From Acidobacteriaceae bacterium (GTDB lineage Bacteria > Acidobacteriota > Terriglobia > Bryobacterales > Bryobacteraceae), in contig JAFARV010000614.1 of assembly GCA_019245255.1 (NCBI GenBank), positions 1-55,881 of the forward strand: DNA of 55,881 nucleotides, written 5' to 3'. The notes beneath the pieces were generated by a model. That model was not told the DNA's origin. It worked only from the letters and a program-made list of their open reading frames with translations, and made no database searches. Below are positions 1 through 7,860 of the stretch, piece by piece; within the stretch, counting starts at the first letter, position 1; each line of letters begins with the position of its first letter. Both the position numbers and the translations under genes were made by a program.

Positions 1-1
1 C

Positions 2-352
2 GGCGGCGAGATTGATCTCAAGGTCGATCCCCGATGGCAGCCCCGCCCGGATGTACTTGGCGCTTCCACAATTGACGGCCCATATCCGACGAAGCCAGTG
101 GAACTGGTCATTGAAATCCTTTCCGACGATCAGTTCCGGTATGTGCACGAGAAGTGCCGGCACTACCACCGGATCGGCATAGCCGCTATCTATGTCGCCG
201 ATCCGGAGCAACGCCGCTTATGGCAGTGGAATCCAGAAAGAGAGAACCTCGACCCTGTTGAGAACGTCGTTCTCCCGAACGCCGTACCCTTGACCGGCGC
301 CACCATCTGGGCTGAATTCGAGCGCCGGATCGTACAGCGCCGCGCGGATTAA
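2..352 (+). CDS. Uma2 family endonuclease, 3' part only
   Basis: The reading frame is open from base 2 and ends in TAA at 352, so the 5' end lies outside the window. The translation aligns along its length with the complete Uma2 protein at 13498-14031: GGEIDLKVDPRWQPRPDV here against GSELDLRIDPNWEPRPDV there, followed by a shared LVIEILSDDQ block. Uma2 (DUF820) proteins have a PD-(D/E)XK nuclease fold; the acidic residues of the PDV and VIEI blocks are the likely metal ligands. Their biological role is poorly known, and they are strongly amplified in Acidobacteriota and cyanobacteria. An ATG at 98 falls in the middle of the domain and is not the start. Confidence 0.85.
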   Translation, partial: GGEIDLKVDPRWQPRPDVLGASTIDGPYPTKPVELVIEILSDDQFRYVHEKCRHYHRIGIAAIYVADPEQRRLWQWNPERENLDPVENVVLPNAVPLTGATIWAEFERRIVQRRAD

Positions 353-840
353 TCCACTGACGGCAGCGCCGTTGCCGGCCGCCGATACCGCCTCGCTCCA
401 TAAGAGCAGTCGCAACTGCGGCAATGCGCCTGGTTGGCCGCATCTGTCCGTTCCGCCAACTCGGTTCGTTCGGTAATTTGGCCCGAGCTTGGATTACGCG
501 CTGTGCAAGGCGGCTGAAGCTTCCGGCGTATCTCAATACAAACCGTGATGACAGCTACCCGGGCGTGTGCGTGGCTGTCCTGTAACTGGTTCGAATCTCT
601 CCCTTTCTGAATCCGCCCCGTTTTCAGCGCTTTAGACTTCTTGTTGGCGCGCATCTGAACACCCGGTCGTGAACATAGACACGCGGGCGGAAACGCCCGC
701 TCGTTCTTTCACAACTGAATATTTCGCGTGCGGCATCAGCTTCGTCCGGCAAGATCCTTAGCGCTAACGCATTCGATATGATCGGGGTTCTATGCCTCCG
801 CACCCGCAGAGGGCACGTTTGCATTTACCGGAGCATCTTG
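353..840. other. Intergenic stretch, no convincing gene
   Basis: About 490 bases between the Uma2 fragment and the leader of the small ORF at 914. No open frame here has a ribosome binding site or a recognisable product. A 15-base word at 461-475 recurs at 1071-1085. A T-arm-like string near 590-604 does not fold into a tRNA. The clearest structure is the hairpin at 683-700. Confidence 0.5.
683..700. other. GNRA-tetraloop hairpin
   Basis: A perfect 7-bp GC-rich stem (GCGGGCG / CGCCCGC) closes a GAAA tetraloop and is followed on the plus strand by TCGTTCTTT. It could be a weak rho-independent terminator for the upstream Uma2 gene, or a small REP-like element. The T-run is interrupted, so termination is only a possibility. 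Confidence 0.4.
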
Positions 841-898
841 AGCTCCATGAAATGCAAAACCCGCCGTTCGAGCGGCGGGTCGGCGTTGCTGTGGAGCT
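841..898 (+). promoter_or_regulatory. Nested stem-loop just before a small ORF
   Basis: An outer 7-bp stem (AGCTCCA at 841-847 with TGGAGCT at 892-898) encloses an inner perfect 8-bp stem (ACCCGCCG at 859-866 with CGGCGGGT at 873-880, loop TTCGAG). The outer stem ends six bases before the AGGAGG at 904-909. The arrangement suggests an RNA leader that could control access to that ribosome binding site, or a terminator followed by a new gene. No ligand class is recognised. Confidence 0.4.
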
Positions 899-913
899 TA
901 GAAAGGAGGCCGC

Positions 914-1000
914 ATGACAATGGACTTCCTTGTGCTGCTCGTCTTCGGGCTTCTGGTGCGACGACGACGGACAGAGCTCAATATCACTATTGAGTTGTAA
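914..1000 (+). CDS. Possible 28-aa single-span membrane peptide
   Basis: An ATG at 914 opens a 28-codon frame ending in TAA at 998-1000. It is preceded by a near-consensus AAAGGAGG at 902-909, with four bases to this ATG or ten to a second in-frame ATG at 920. The peptide has a short acidic head (MTMDF), a leucine/valine-rich hydrophobic stretch, a block of four arginines and a polar tail, as in a small inner-membrane peptide with a positive-inside anchor. No homologue is recognised. The strong ribosome binding site and the structured leader are the main support. It could instead be a leader peptide. Confidence 0.4.
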   Translation: MTMDFLVLLVFGLLVRRRRTELNITIEL

Positions 1001-1106
1001 TCCGAAGCGGGTGGCTGAGCCACAGCCGTCCGCTCAGCTCTAATATCTCACTTTCTTAAATTTCGTGGTTTCGGTTCGTTCGGTATGGTGCTCCGCCGCC
1101 AATCCC

Positions 1107-1478
1107 TCACATCACCGCTTCCACCATCTCCGGAACTTGTAGCGTCAGCACGATCCGTTGGTTCTCATCTACCCGCACCGCATAGGTCTTCAGCTTGCAT
1201 GAGCCGCCGCCGGCTTGGCTGGCTGTAAACGATGTCGGCTCGCCCGTCGACACATCGAACTTCCACGCATGCAGCGGACAAATCACCGTTGTCCCGCCCA
1301 CCAGACCATCGGCAAGCGGCCCATTCTTGTGCGGGCAGTTCGCCTGCACTGCAAACACCCCGCCCGATCGCGTGTGAAATACCGCCACACGTTCGCCTGC
1401 CACTTCAAAGTTGCGCCCCTCGCCCGGAGGGATCTGGCTCAAAGGCCCCAACGTCATTTCCAAATCAGTCGCTGTCAT
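1107..1478 (-). CDS. nirD: Nitrite reductase small subunit (Rieske-type)
   Basis: This 123-residue Rieske [2Fe-2S] protein is the partner of NirB in NADH-dependent assimilatory nitrite reduction to ammonium in the cytoplasm. The cluster ligands are visible as CPHKNGPLADG and CPLHAWKFD. The start chosen is the ATG at 1478-1476, which overlaps the nirB stop as ATGA. A longer frame reaching 1541 would lie within nirB and is unlikely. It is the last gene of the minus-strand nitrate operon. A short inverted repeat at 1014-1038 lies downstream, without a convincing T-run. Confidence 0.93.
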   Translation of the reverse strand: MTATDLEMTLGPLSQIPPGEGRNFEVAGERVAVFHTRSGGVFAVQANCPHKNGPLADGLVGGTTVICPLHAWKFDVSTGEPTSFTASQAGGGSCKLKTYAVRVDENQRIVLTLQVPEMVEAVM

Positions 1479-3925
1479 TGAATCACCGGGAGCAGGGAAG
1501 CAAATTCCGTCGGCCGCGCCGCCGTATACGCCTCTTGCCATGGATCGCGATAGGCCGCAATCGATGCCTCAATCGCCGCATCCAGCCGCGCCGCAATCCC
1601 GTCACTGTCATCCACCACCACGGCTCGAATCTTCTCAATCCCAAGCCGCTCGACAAACCCGTACGTGCGCTCCAGATATTTCGCATTCTCGCGGTAATAC
1701 TGCATGAATCGCGCCGAGTACTTCAGCACCTCCTCATGGCTGTCGACAACACACAGAATGTCGCCTTTCCGCACATGCGCACCCGCCGCGCCGCCAACAT
1801 AGATCTCCCACTTACCGCCCTCGACCGCCACCGCGCCAATGTCCTTCACCATCGCCTCCGAGCAGTTACGCGGGCACCCGGCCGTTGCCATCTTCACCTT
1901 ATGCGGCGTATCGATGCCCTTGAACTTGTGTTCGATCTTGATTGCCAGCGTCGTACTGTCACCCACACCGAAGCGGCAGAACTCGCTACCCACGCAGCTC
2001 TTGCATGTTCGATAACTCTTGCCGTACGCATGGCCGGAAGGAATCCCGAGGTCCTTCCAGATCTTCGGCAGATCGTCCTTCTTGACGCCGAGTAAGTCGA
2101 TGCGCTGCCCGCCTGTGAGCTTCACCATCGGCACGTTGTATTTTTCGGCAACATCCGCAATCCGCCGCAGTTCCGCCGGATTCGTTACCCCGCCGGCCAT
2201 CTGCGGCACCACCGAGAACGTCCCATCCTTCTGAATGTTGGCGTGGACGCGCTCATTGATGAACCGCGCATCGGGTTCCTTCTCGTATTCGCCGGCCCAA
2301 ATCGTATTCAGCAGCGAAGCGAGCCCCGGCTTGCTCGCCGGGTCCTCTTTGCCTCCTGCCAGCTCGCGGAACACGGCCGAGACTGACTTCAGATCTTTCT
2401 CAAAGCACGCCTTAATCAGCTCGGGCTTTGCAAGCGGCACGCCCGGCACATAGTAGTGAACCGAAGGATCTTCCTCCACCTCGCCGCCGCATGCAAACTC
2501 GACGATCTCCGTTACTATGCTCTTGCAGGATCCGCACCCGAGCCCCGCGCGCGTGGCCTCCATCACAGCCTTCGGGTTACGTTTACCCGCTTTGACGCAG
2601 CTCATGATCACGCCTTTGCTGACACCGTTGCAGTTGCACACCTGCATATCGGCCGGCATCTCTTCAATCGTGATCTTCTTCGATGGCGCACCGATATCGA
2701 ACAGCAGCGTCAAGCGGTCTTCGGGCAGCGGTGTGTTCCGGTCGAAGGCCTGCATCAGATAAGCCGCTTTGCTGATATCGCCGAGCAAGATGCCACCGAC
2801 CAAGCGGCCGTCACGAATGATCAGCTTCTTATACGTGCCCTTCCTCGGTTCGGTAAACTGAACAATCTCGTCGCGCTCGTCAACGGGTTCTGTGATACCC
2901 ATAGCGGCCATCTCGACGCCCATCACCTTTAACTTCGTCGCAACCTTCGAACCGTGATATGCCGCAGTCGGATTCGCACCCGTGATGTGGTCGGCCAAAA
3001 CCTTCGCCTGCTCCCAAAGGGGCGCAACTAACCCGTACACGTGGCCGCGATGCTGAGCGCACTCACCAACCACATAAATATCCGGATCGTCGAGCGAGCG
3101 CATCTGGTTGTCGACAATCATGGCCCGCTGCACGCGCAATCCACAGCGCTGCCCGATCTCGGCATTCGGCTTGATACCAGCCGCCATCACGACCATGTCG
3201 CACTGCAGCACGCTGCCATCGGCGAAACGCAACCCGGTGACACGATCCTCGCCGAGAATTGCCGTAGTGTTTTTCCCGAGCAGTACGCCGATTCCCATCT
3301 GCTCCATCGTTGACTTCAAAATCGCACCGGCCTGCGGATCGAGTTGCTGATTCATCAGATGCTGGCTGCGATGAATGACATCCACCTGCAGGCCGTAGTT
3401 CTGCAATCCGCGCGCAGCCTCCAGTCCGAGCAAGCCACCGCCAATAATGGCCGCGCGCCCGCGCGTGTTCTTCGCGTATTCGGCAATCTCGCGGCAGTCA
3501 TCCAAAGTGCGGAACACAAACACACCTGGCTTGTACTGCCCGTCCGGCAGAGTCAATCCATCCACGGGCGGCACATAAGAGCGGCTGCCTGTCGCAATGA
3601 TCAGCTTGTCGTACGGTTCAATGCTGCCGTCCGCGCCCAGAACACATCTGGATTTGCGCAGAATGGACTCGGCGTACACGCCTACATGCAACGTAATGTT
3701 GTTCTCGCGATACCACTCGATCGGGTTCAGGAAAATTTCTTGTTCCTGTTGCGAACCGTTTAACACGTTCGACAGCAGAATACGGTTGTAATTGCCGTAT
3801 GGCTCATCGCCAAACATGGTGATGTCGAACAGATCGTTGCCGCGGCGGGCCAGGATCTCTTCCACCGTCCGCGCACCGGCCATGCCGTTTCCGATGACGA
3901 CCAGGTTCTTTTTCTTCTTTGACAT
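1475..3925 (-). CDS. nirB: Assimilatory nitrite reductase [NAD(P)H], large subunit
   Basis: At 816 residues this is normal NirB length. It reduces nitrite to ammonium using NAD(P)H, FAD, [2Fe-2S], [4Fe-4S] and siroheme. The N-terminal half is a pyridine-nucleotide disulfide oxidoreductase (VIGNGMAGARTVEE and IIGGGLLGLEAARG nucleotide-binding glycines). A BFD-like [2Fe-2S] domain follows (CNCNGVSKG, GLGCGSCKS). The C-terminal siroheme/[4Fe-4S] ligands are CKSCVGSEFC and CPRNC. The start ATG at 3925 sits three bases after the stop of the 115-aa gene, whose last codons supply a GGAG ribosome binding site. The stop overlaps the nirD start. Confidence 0.96.
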   Translation of the reverse strand: MSKKKKNLVVIGNGMAGARTVEEILARRGNDLFDITMFGDEPYGNYNRILLSNVLNGSQQEQEIFLNPIEWYRENNITLHVGVYAESILRKSRCVLGADGSIEPYDKLIIATGSRSYVPPVDGLTLPDGQYKPGVFVFRTLDDCREIAEYAKNTRGRAAIIGGGLLGLEAARGLQNYGLQVDVIHRSQHLMNQQLDPQAGAILKSTMEQMGIGVLLGKNTTAILGEDRVTGLRFADGSVLQCDMVVMAAGIKPNAEIGQRCGLRVQRAMIVDNQMRSLDDPDIYVVGECAQHRGHVYGLVAPLWEQAKVLADHITGANPTAAYHGSKVATKLKVMGVEMAAMGITEPVDERDEIVQFTEPRKGTYKKLIIRDGRLVGGILLGDISKAAYLMQAFDRNTPLPEDRLTLLFDIGAPSKKITIEEMPADMQVCNCNGVSKGVIMSCVKAGKRNPKAVMEATRAGLGCGSCKSIVTEIVEFACGGEVEEDPSVHYYVPGVPLAKPELIKACFEKDLKSVSAVFRELAGGKEDPASKPGLASLLNTIWAGEYEKEPDARFINERVHANIQKDGTFSVVPQMAGGVTNPAELRRIADVAEKYNVPMVKLTGGQRIDLLGVKKDDLPKIWKDLGIPSGHAYGKSYRTCKSCVGSEFCRFGVGDSTTLAIKIEHKFKGIDTPHKVKMATAGCPRNCSEAMVKDIGAVAVEGGKWEIYVGGAAGAHVRKGDILCVVDSHEEVLKYSARFMQYYRENAKYLERTYGFVERLGIEKIRAVVVDDSDGIAARLDAAIEASIAAYRDPWQEAYTAARPTEFASLLPVIQ

Positions 3926-3928
3926 TAC

Positions 3929-4276
3929 TTAGATCTCCACGAGCCCGATGTCCAGCACAACGGCGCTCCGTAACTTCTCCGGCGCCGCAATCAGAATCTC
4001 CAAAACGGTTTCTGGTTCCAGGTCCTCCACAACGGCCAGTTCCACATGCGCCCCTGACTTGGCGCCCACCGGGAAGTAGCGCATCGGCTTCCCGTTCCGT
4101 TCGAATAGCAGGTAAATCAACTCATCAGTTGGATTACCCGCGCGGAAGTAGATGAGCTGGGACCGCTTATCGAACGGCACTTTGTAAGTAACTGCCGGTT
4201 GAAACGGCCGTGGCTGGCCGAGCCCCGCGCCTTCAAAGGAAAACAACCCCTGTACAAACTTAGGTGTCTCTAACAT
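3929..4276 (-). CDS. Uncharacterised 115-aa nitrate-operon protein
   Basis: The gene lies between the nitrate reductase gene (7-bp overlap at its start) and nirB (3-bp gap at its end), so it is almost certainly co-translated with them. The protein is soluble, has no signal peptide, no cysteine and no membrane segment. Alternating hydrophobic stretches (QLIYFRAGNPTDELIYLLF, HVELAVVEDLEPETVLEI) suggest an all-beta fold. The absence of cysteines argues against an electron-transfer iron-sulfur subunit. A chaperone or maturation factor for the molybdenum enzyme, or a small structural subunit, fits the position, but no family is recognised with confidence. Confidence 0.8.
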   Translation of the reverse strand: MLETPKFVQGLFSFEGAGLGQPRPFQPAVTYKVPFDKRSQLIYFRAGNPTDELIYLLFERNGKPMRYFPVGAKSGAHVELAVVEDLEPETVLEILIAAPEKLRSAVVLDIGLVEI

Positions 4277-6372
4277 CCGGCGTCCCTCTCAATACGTGCC
4301 GCGCAGATTTTGAACTCAGGCATCCGCGATGTCGGATCGAGCGCCGGATTGGTCAGCAGATTCGCGCGGCCCCGTCCTGCAAAGTGAAACGGCATGAACA
4401 GCGTGTCCATACGAATCGCGGGCGTCAGTTGCGCCCGCACACTTGCTGCCCCGCGTCGTGTAATTACGCGCACCGGATCCCCGTTCGCAATGCCGTAAGA
4501 CAGCGCCATCGACGGATGCATCTCGACGAACGCCTGCGGGACCGATTCGTTCAACTGTCGCACACGCCGCGTCTGTGTGCCCGACTGATATTGCTGCATT
4601 ACGCGGCCGGTTGTGAGATATAGCGGGAACTCTTCGTCGGGCTCTTCTGCCGCGCTCCGGTACTCCACGGAATGAAACCGCGCTCGTCCGTCCGGTGCGG
4701 CAAAGGAATCGAGAAACATGCGTGGCGTGCCGGGGTGATCCTCAGCCGGACACGGCCAGAACACACCGTTCTCTCGTTCAATGCGCTCGTATGTAATGCC
4801 GTAGTAATCGGCTGCGCCGCCGGCCGTTGCGCGGCGAAGTTCCGCGAATACTTCCCGCGGCTCGGATGAAAAGTACTCGCCCGCACCTAGCCGTTCCGCA
4901 ATCGCGTGTATTGTCTCGAGATCCGACCGGACACCCTCCGGCGCATCCATTGCGCGGCGTCTGCGCAACACACGGCCCTCGAGATTCGTCATGGTGCCTT
5001 CTTCTTCCGCCCATTGCGTCGACGGAAGCACCACATCGGCAAGCTCCGCCGTTTCCGATAGAAAGAAGTCCGACACACACAGAAAATCGAGTGCTTGCAA
5101 CCGCTCCTCAATATGCCCGGCACGTGGAACCGAAACCGCGAGATTCGAACCGAAGACCAGCAAGGCACGCACGCCGTCTTCTGTCCCAAGCCGGTCGAGC
5201 ATCTCGTAAGCCGAGCACCCCGGGCCCGGAATGATCTCTTCCGGCACGCGCCACACGCTCGCGATGTAGGAACGGTGATCCGGGTTGTCGATCTTGCGAT
5301 AGCCGGGTAACTGATCGGCTTTCTGCCCATGCTCGCGGCCGCCTTGTCCGTTGCCTTGCCCGGTCAGACAACCGTACCCGCAATATGGCTTTCCCGCTTT
5401 CCCGAGCCCGAGCGCAAGGTTGATGAATGCCAGAACGGTATCCACGCCTTTGCTCTGCTGCTCCGGCCCGCGTGCGGTCAAAATCATCGCCGTCGATGCG
5501 TTCCCGAGCAACCGCGCCGCGGCATAGAGCTGCTTTTCAGAAATGCCCGTGATGCGCTCGACACGATCCGGCCAGTAGCCCGAAACGGTCCGGCGCACGC
5601 GGTCGAATCCTGATGTCCGGCTCGCAATGAATGGTTCGTCGAGCAGGCCTTGCTTCATCGCGATATACAGCAGCCCGTTCGCAAGCGCCACATCCGTGCC
5701 CGGGGTGATCTGCAGATGCATTGTGGCTGCTGCGGCCGTGGGAGTCCAGCGCGGATCAACGACAATCAACGAACCGCCATTTTTCTTCTGCTCCTGGAAA
5801 TACTGCATGATGGGCGGCATCGTCTCGGCGACGTTGCTGCCAACCAGAAGAATGGTTTCGGCGTGTGGAATATCGGCTAAAGGGAAGGGAAGACCGCGAT
5901 CGATTCCGAAGGCTTTGATCGATGCCGCTGCGGCCGATGACATACAGAAGCGGCCGTTGTAATCGATCTGTGAAGTGCGCAGCGCAACGCGCGCGAATTT
6001 CCCGAGCGAGTACGCTTTCTCGTTCGTCAATCCACCCCCGCCAAACACGCCCACCGCATCCGGCCCATAATGCTGCTGAGCGCTGCGAATGGCCGCCACG
6101 ATGCGATCGAGCGCCTCATCCCAGGTCACCGGACGAAGCAGCGCGCCTTTGCGATCACGCAGCAACGGTGTGGTCAGGCGCTCCGGGTGCGCGAGCAACT
6201 CAGTTGCAGTCCAGCCCTTTTGACAGAGGCCGCCGCGATTCGTCGGAAAATTTCGCGCCTGTACCGTGACGCCTTCTCCATTCGCAACCAGTGACATTCC
6301 GCATTGCAAGGCGCAGTAAGGGCAGTGCGTGTCGCACGTGTCCACAGTTTGAGATGTGCTATTCGGCCACAT
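4270..6372 (-). CDS. nasA: Assimilatory nitrate reductase, molybdopterin subunit
   Basis: A 700-residue catalytic subunit of the NasA/NarB type that reduces nitrate to nitrite in the cytoplasm. The N-terminal [4Fe-4S] site is visible as CDTHCPYCALQCG with a further cysteine in GGLCQKG. The probable molybdenum ligand is the cysteine of YNGRFCMSSA. The molybdopterin dinucleotide-binding domain follows, and the C-terminal molydopterin-binding barrel includes LYLTTGRVMQQYQSGTQT. No twin-arginine signal is present, as expected for an assimilatory enzyme. The length lacks the extra C-terminal [2Fe-2S] domain of some NasA proteins. The gene overlaps the transporter stop by 14 bp and the 115-aa gene start by 7 bp. 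Confidence 0.93.
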   Translation of the reverse strand: MWPNSTSQTVDTCDTHCPYCALQCGMSLVANGEGVTVQARNFPTNRGGLCQKGWTATELLAHPERLTTPLLRDRKGALLRPVTWDEALDRIVAAIRSAQQHYGPDAVGVFGGGGLTNEKAYSLGKFARVALRTSQIDYNGRFCMSSAAAASIKAFGIDRGLPFPLADIPHAETILLVGSNVAETMPPIMQYFQEQKKNGGSLIVVDPRWTPTAAAATMHLQITPGTDVALANGLLYIAMKQGLLDEPFIASRTSGFDRVRRTVSGYWPDRVERITGISEKQLYAAARLLGNASTAMILTARGPEQQSKGVDTVLAFINLALGLGKAGKPYCGYGCLTGQGNGQGGREHGQKADQLPGYRKIDNPDHRSYIASVWRVPEEIIPGPGCSAYEMLDRLGTEDGVRALLVFGSNLAVSVPRAGHIEERLQALDFLCVSDFFLSETAELADVVLPSTQWAEEEGTMTNLEGRVLRRRRAMDAPEGVRSDLETIHAIAERLGAGEYFSSEPREVFAELRRATAGGAADYYGITYERIERENGVFWPCPAEDHPGTPRMFLDSFAAPDGRARFHSVEYRSAAEEPDEEFPLYLTTGRVMQQYQSGTQTRRVRQLNESVPQAFVEMHPSMALSYGIANGDPVRVITRRGAASVRAQLTPAIRMDTLFMPFHFAGRGRANLLTNPALDPTSRMPEFKICAARIERDAGC

Positions 6373-7609
6373 AAGCGGGCTCGGTCAGAGAAGCGCCGAG
6401 GCTTAGTCCCGCGCGTTCCGCCGCGTCGGCCGGCCAGGTCTTGCGCCACACCTCTCTCAAAAGGATGAGCGCCGTCAGGCCGCACAGAAACAATCCTGCA
6501 ATTACCAAGAAGCCGGTTGAGAACGTGCCTGTCCGGTCCTTCAAAGTGCCCATGAGTGAAGGCAGTAAAAAACCACCAAAGCCGCCCGCGGCGCCGACAA
6601 GCCCTGTCATGATGCCCACACGATCGGGAAACCGCTGCGGCACTAACTGGAAGATCGACCCGTTGCCCATCCCGAGCATGGCCATACAGATCGCCAGAAA
6701 CCCAAGTGCCACTGTCGCGGGTGGCAGCGTCGCAACCATGCCCACCGAAACGATCGCGATCGCAAACAGCAGCAGCAGCATGCGATAGCCACCGATGCGA
6801 TCGGCCAACATTCCGCCCACCGGCCGTAAAAAGCTGCCGAATAGAACGACACACGTCGTGAAGTCGCCGGATTGAATCTTCGTCAGGTGATATTGGTCGT
6901 GGAAGAAGATTGACAGATAGCTCGCGAACCCGCTGAAGCCGCCGAACGTGAGGCTATAGAGGAAGCAAAACCAGGCGGTATCGCCGATCTTGAGTACAGA
7001 AGCGTAGTCGCTCCACTTCTTCACACGCCGTTCACCGGGCGCGTCCTTAGCCAGAAAGAAGAAGATCAGCCAGACAATGATGATCGGGATGGCCGCGATC
7101 GCGAACACGTTGCGCCATCCGAGCGCTTGGGCCAAACGCGGCGCAAACAACGTCGCAAGCAGCGTGCCGGAGTTGCCCGCTCCGGCGATTCCCATCGCGA
7201 GCCCCTGATGTTCAGGCGGATACCATGCGCTTGCCAGCGGCAATGCAGCCGCAAAACTGGCGCCGGCGATTCCCAGCAATAATCCAAGTGCGAGAAATCC
7301 TCCGAAACTCGCTGCGAATTTCCATGCAAGGATGAGCGGGATTAAGGTGAGCGCCATTCCGGCGAGTCCCGTGCGCCGCCCGCCGAAACGCTCCGTGCTC
7401 CAGCCGAGAATGGGGCGGAAGAACGATCCGCCTAATAAAGGAAGCGCGGTAAGAAAACCCTTCTGGGTGGCAGAAAGGTGAAAGGCTTCGCCAATGAATG
7501 GACCGAGCGGGCCGAAAATGACCCATACCATGAAGCTGACGTCAAAATACAGAAATGCCGAAACCAGCGTGGGTACGTGGCCGGCGTTCCGAAACGAGCG
7601 TAGTGACAC
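6359..7609 (-). CDS. narK: MFS nitrate/nitrite transporter
   Basis: A 416-residue polytopic inner-membrane protein of the nitrate/nitrite porter family, probably with twelve spans. The family's glycine-rich nitrate signatures are visible: GIAGAGNSGTLLATLFAPRL in the first half and LVGAAGGFGGFLLPSLMG in the second. It is the first gene of the operon and would import nitrate for the reductases downstream. The start is GTG at 7609, with GAGG about eight bases before it. The ATG-free 5' end and the divergent gene upstream place the promoter in 7610-7840. Confidence 0.92.
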   Translation of the reverse strand: MSLRSFRNAGHVPTLVSAFLYFDVSFMVWVIFGPLGPFIGEAFHLSATQKGFLTALPLLGGSFFRPILGWSTERFGGRRTGLAGMALTLIPLILAWKFAASFGGFLALGLLLGIAGASFAAALPLASAWYPPEHQGLAMGIAGAGNSGTLLATLFAPRLAQALGWRNVFAIAAIPIIIVWLIFFFLAKDAPGERRVKKWSDYASVLKIGDTAWFCFLYSLTFGGFSGFASYLSIFFHDQYHLTKIQSGDFTTCVVLFGSFLRPVGGMLADRIGGYRMLLLLFAIAIVSVGMVATLPPATVALGFLAICMAMLGMGNGSIFQLVPQRFPDRVGIMTGLVGAAGGFGGFLLPSLMGTLKDRTGTFSTGFLVIAGLFLCGLTALILLREVWRKTWPADAAERAGLSLGASLTEPAYVAE

Positions 7610-7684
7610 GTATCGCGCCTCGCATGCAATGAATTTGTAATTTGCTGTTTCGCGGACGGTGCGAAAGAGGTTCTACGCAGAGGG

Positions 7685-7716
7685 CAAAGGACACTCCGAC
7701 TGAGGCGAGTCCTTTG
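7685..7716. promoter_or_regulatory. Hairpin between narK and the PEP-CTERM gene
   Basis: A perfect 8-bp stem (CAAAGGAC at 7685-7692 with GTCCTTTG at 7709-7716), extended by two more pairs past a two-base bulge, closes a loop of ten bases. It lies about 76 bases upstream of the narK start on the minus strand, where a nitrate-operon leader would be. Neither side carries a T-run typical of an intrinsic terminator. It may be an antitermination or leader element (ANTAR-type control is known for some nas operons) or an inverted-repeat operator. Confidence 0.35.
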
Positions 7717-7860
7717 TATCTTCAGCTTAGCGAACTCGGTAAGGGGAAAGCAAGGCATAAGTCTTGTCTAACGCAAGATGAGCCTGAAGGGTGGAGAGGG
7801 ATTCCGGCTGCTGAGAATTGCGAAGCGGGTATAGAATGTCAGCGCATGGAGGGGTGGTTA

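Noticed and set aside
580-620. T-arm-like string (GGTTCGAATC) suggesting a tRNA end
   Set aside because: The T-stem does not pair beyond two positions and no D-arm, anticodon arm or acceptor stem fits upstream.
1011-1038. Inverted repeats downstream of nirD as a terminator
   Set aside because: The stems are short and compete with each other, and no T-run follows on the minus strand.
461-1085. Identical 15-base word at 461-475 and 1071-1085
   Set aside because: A 15-mer repeat is expected about once by chance in a window of this size, and no larger repeat surrounds it.
1232-2095. Long plus-strand open frame of 287 codons
   Set aside because: It is the antisense of nirD/nirB; the proteins on the minus strand have clear cofactor motifs and this frame has none.
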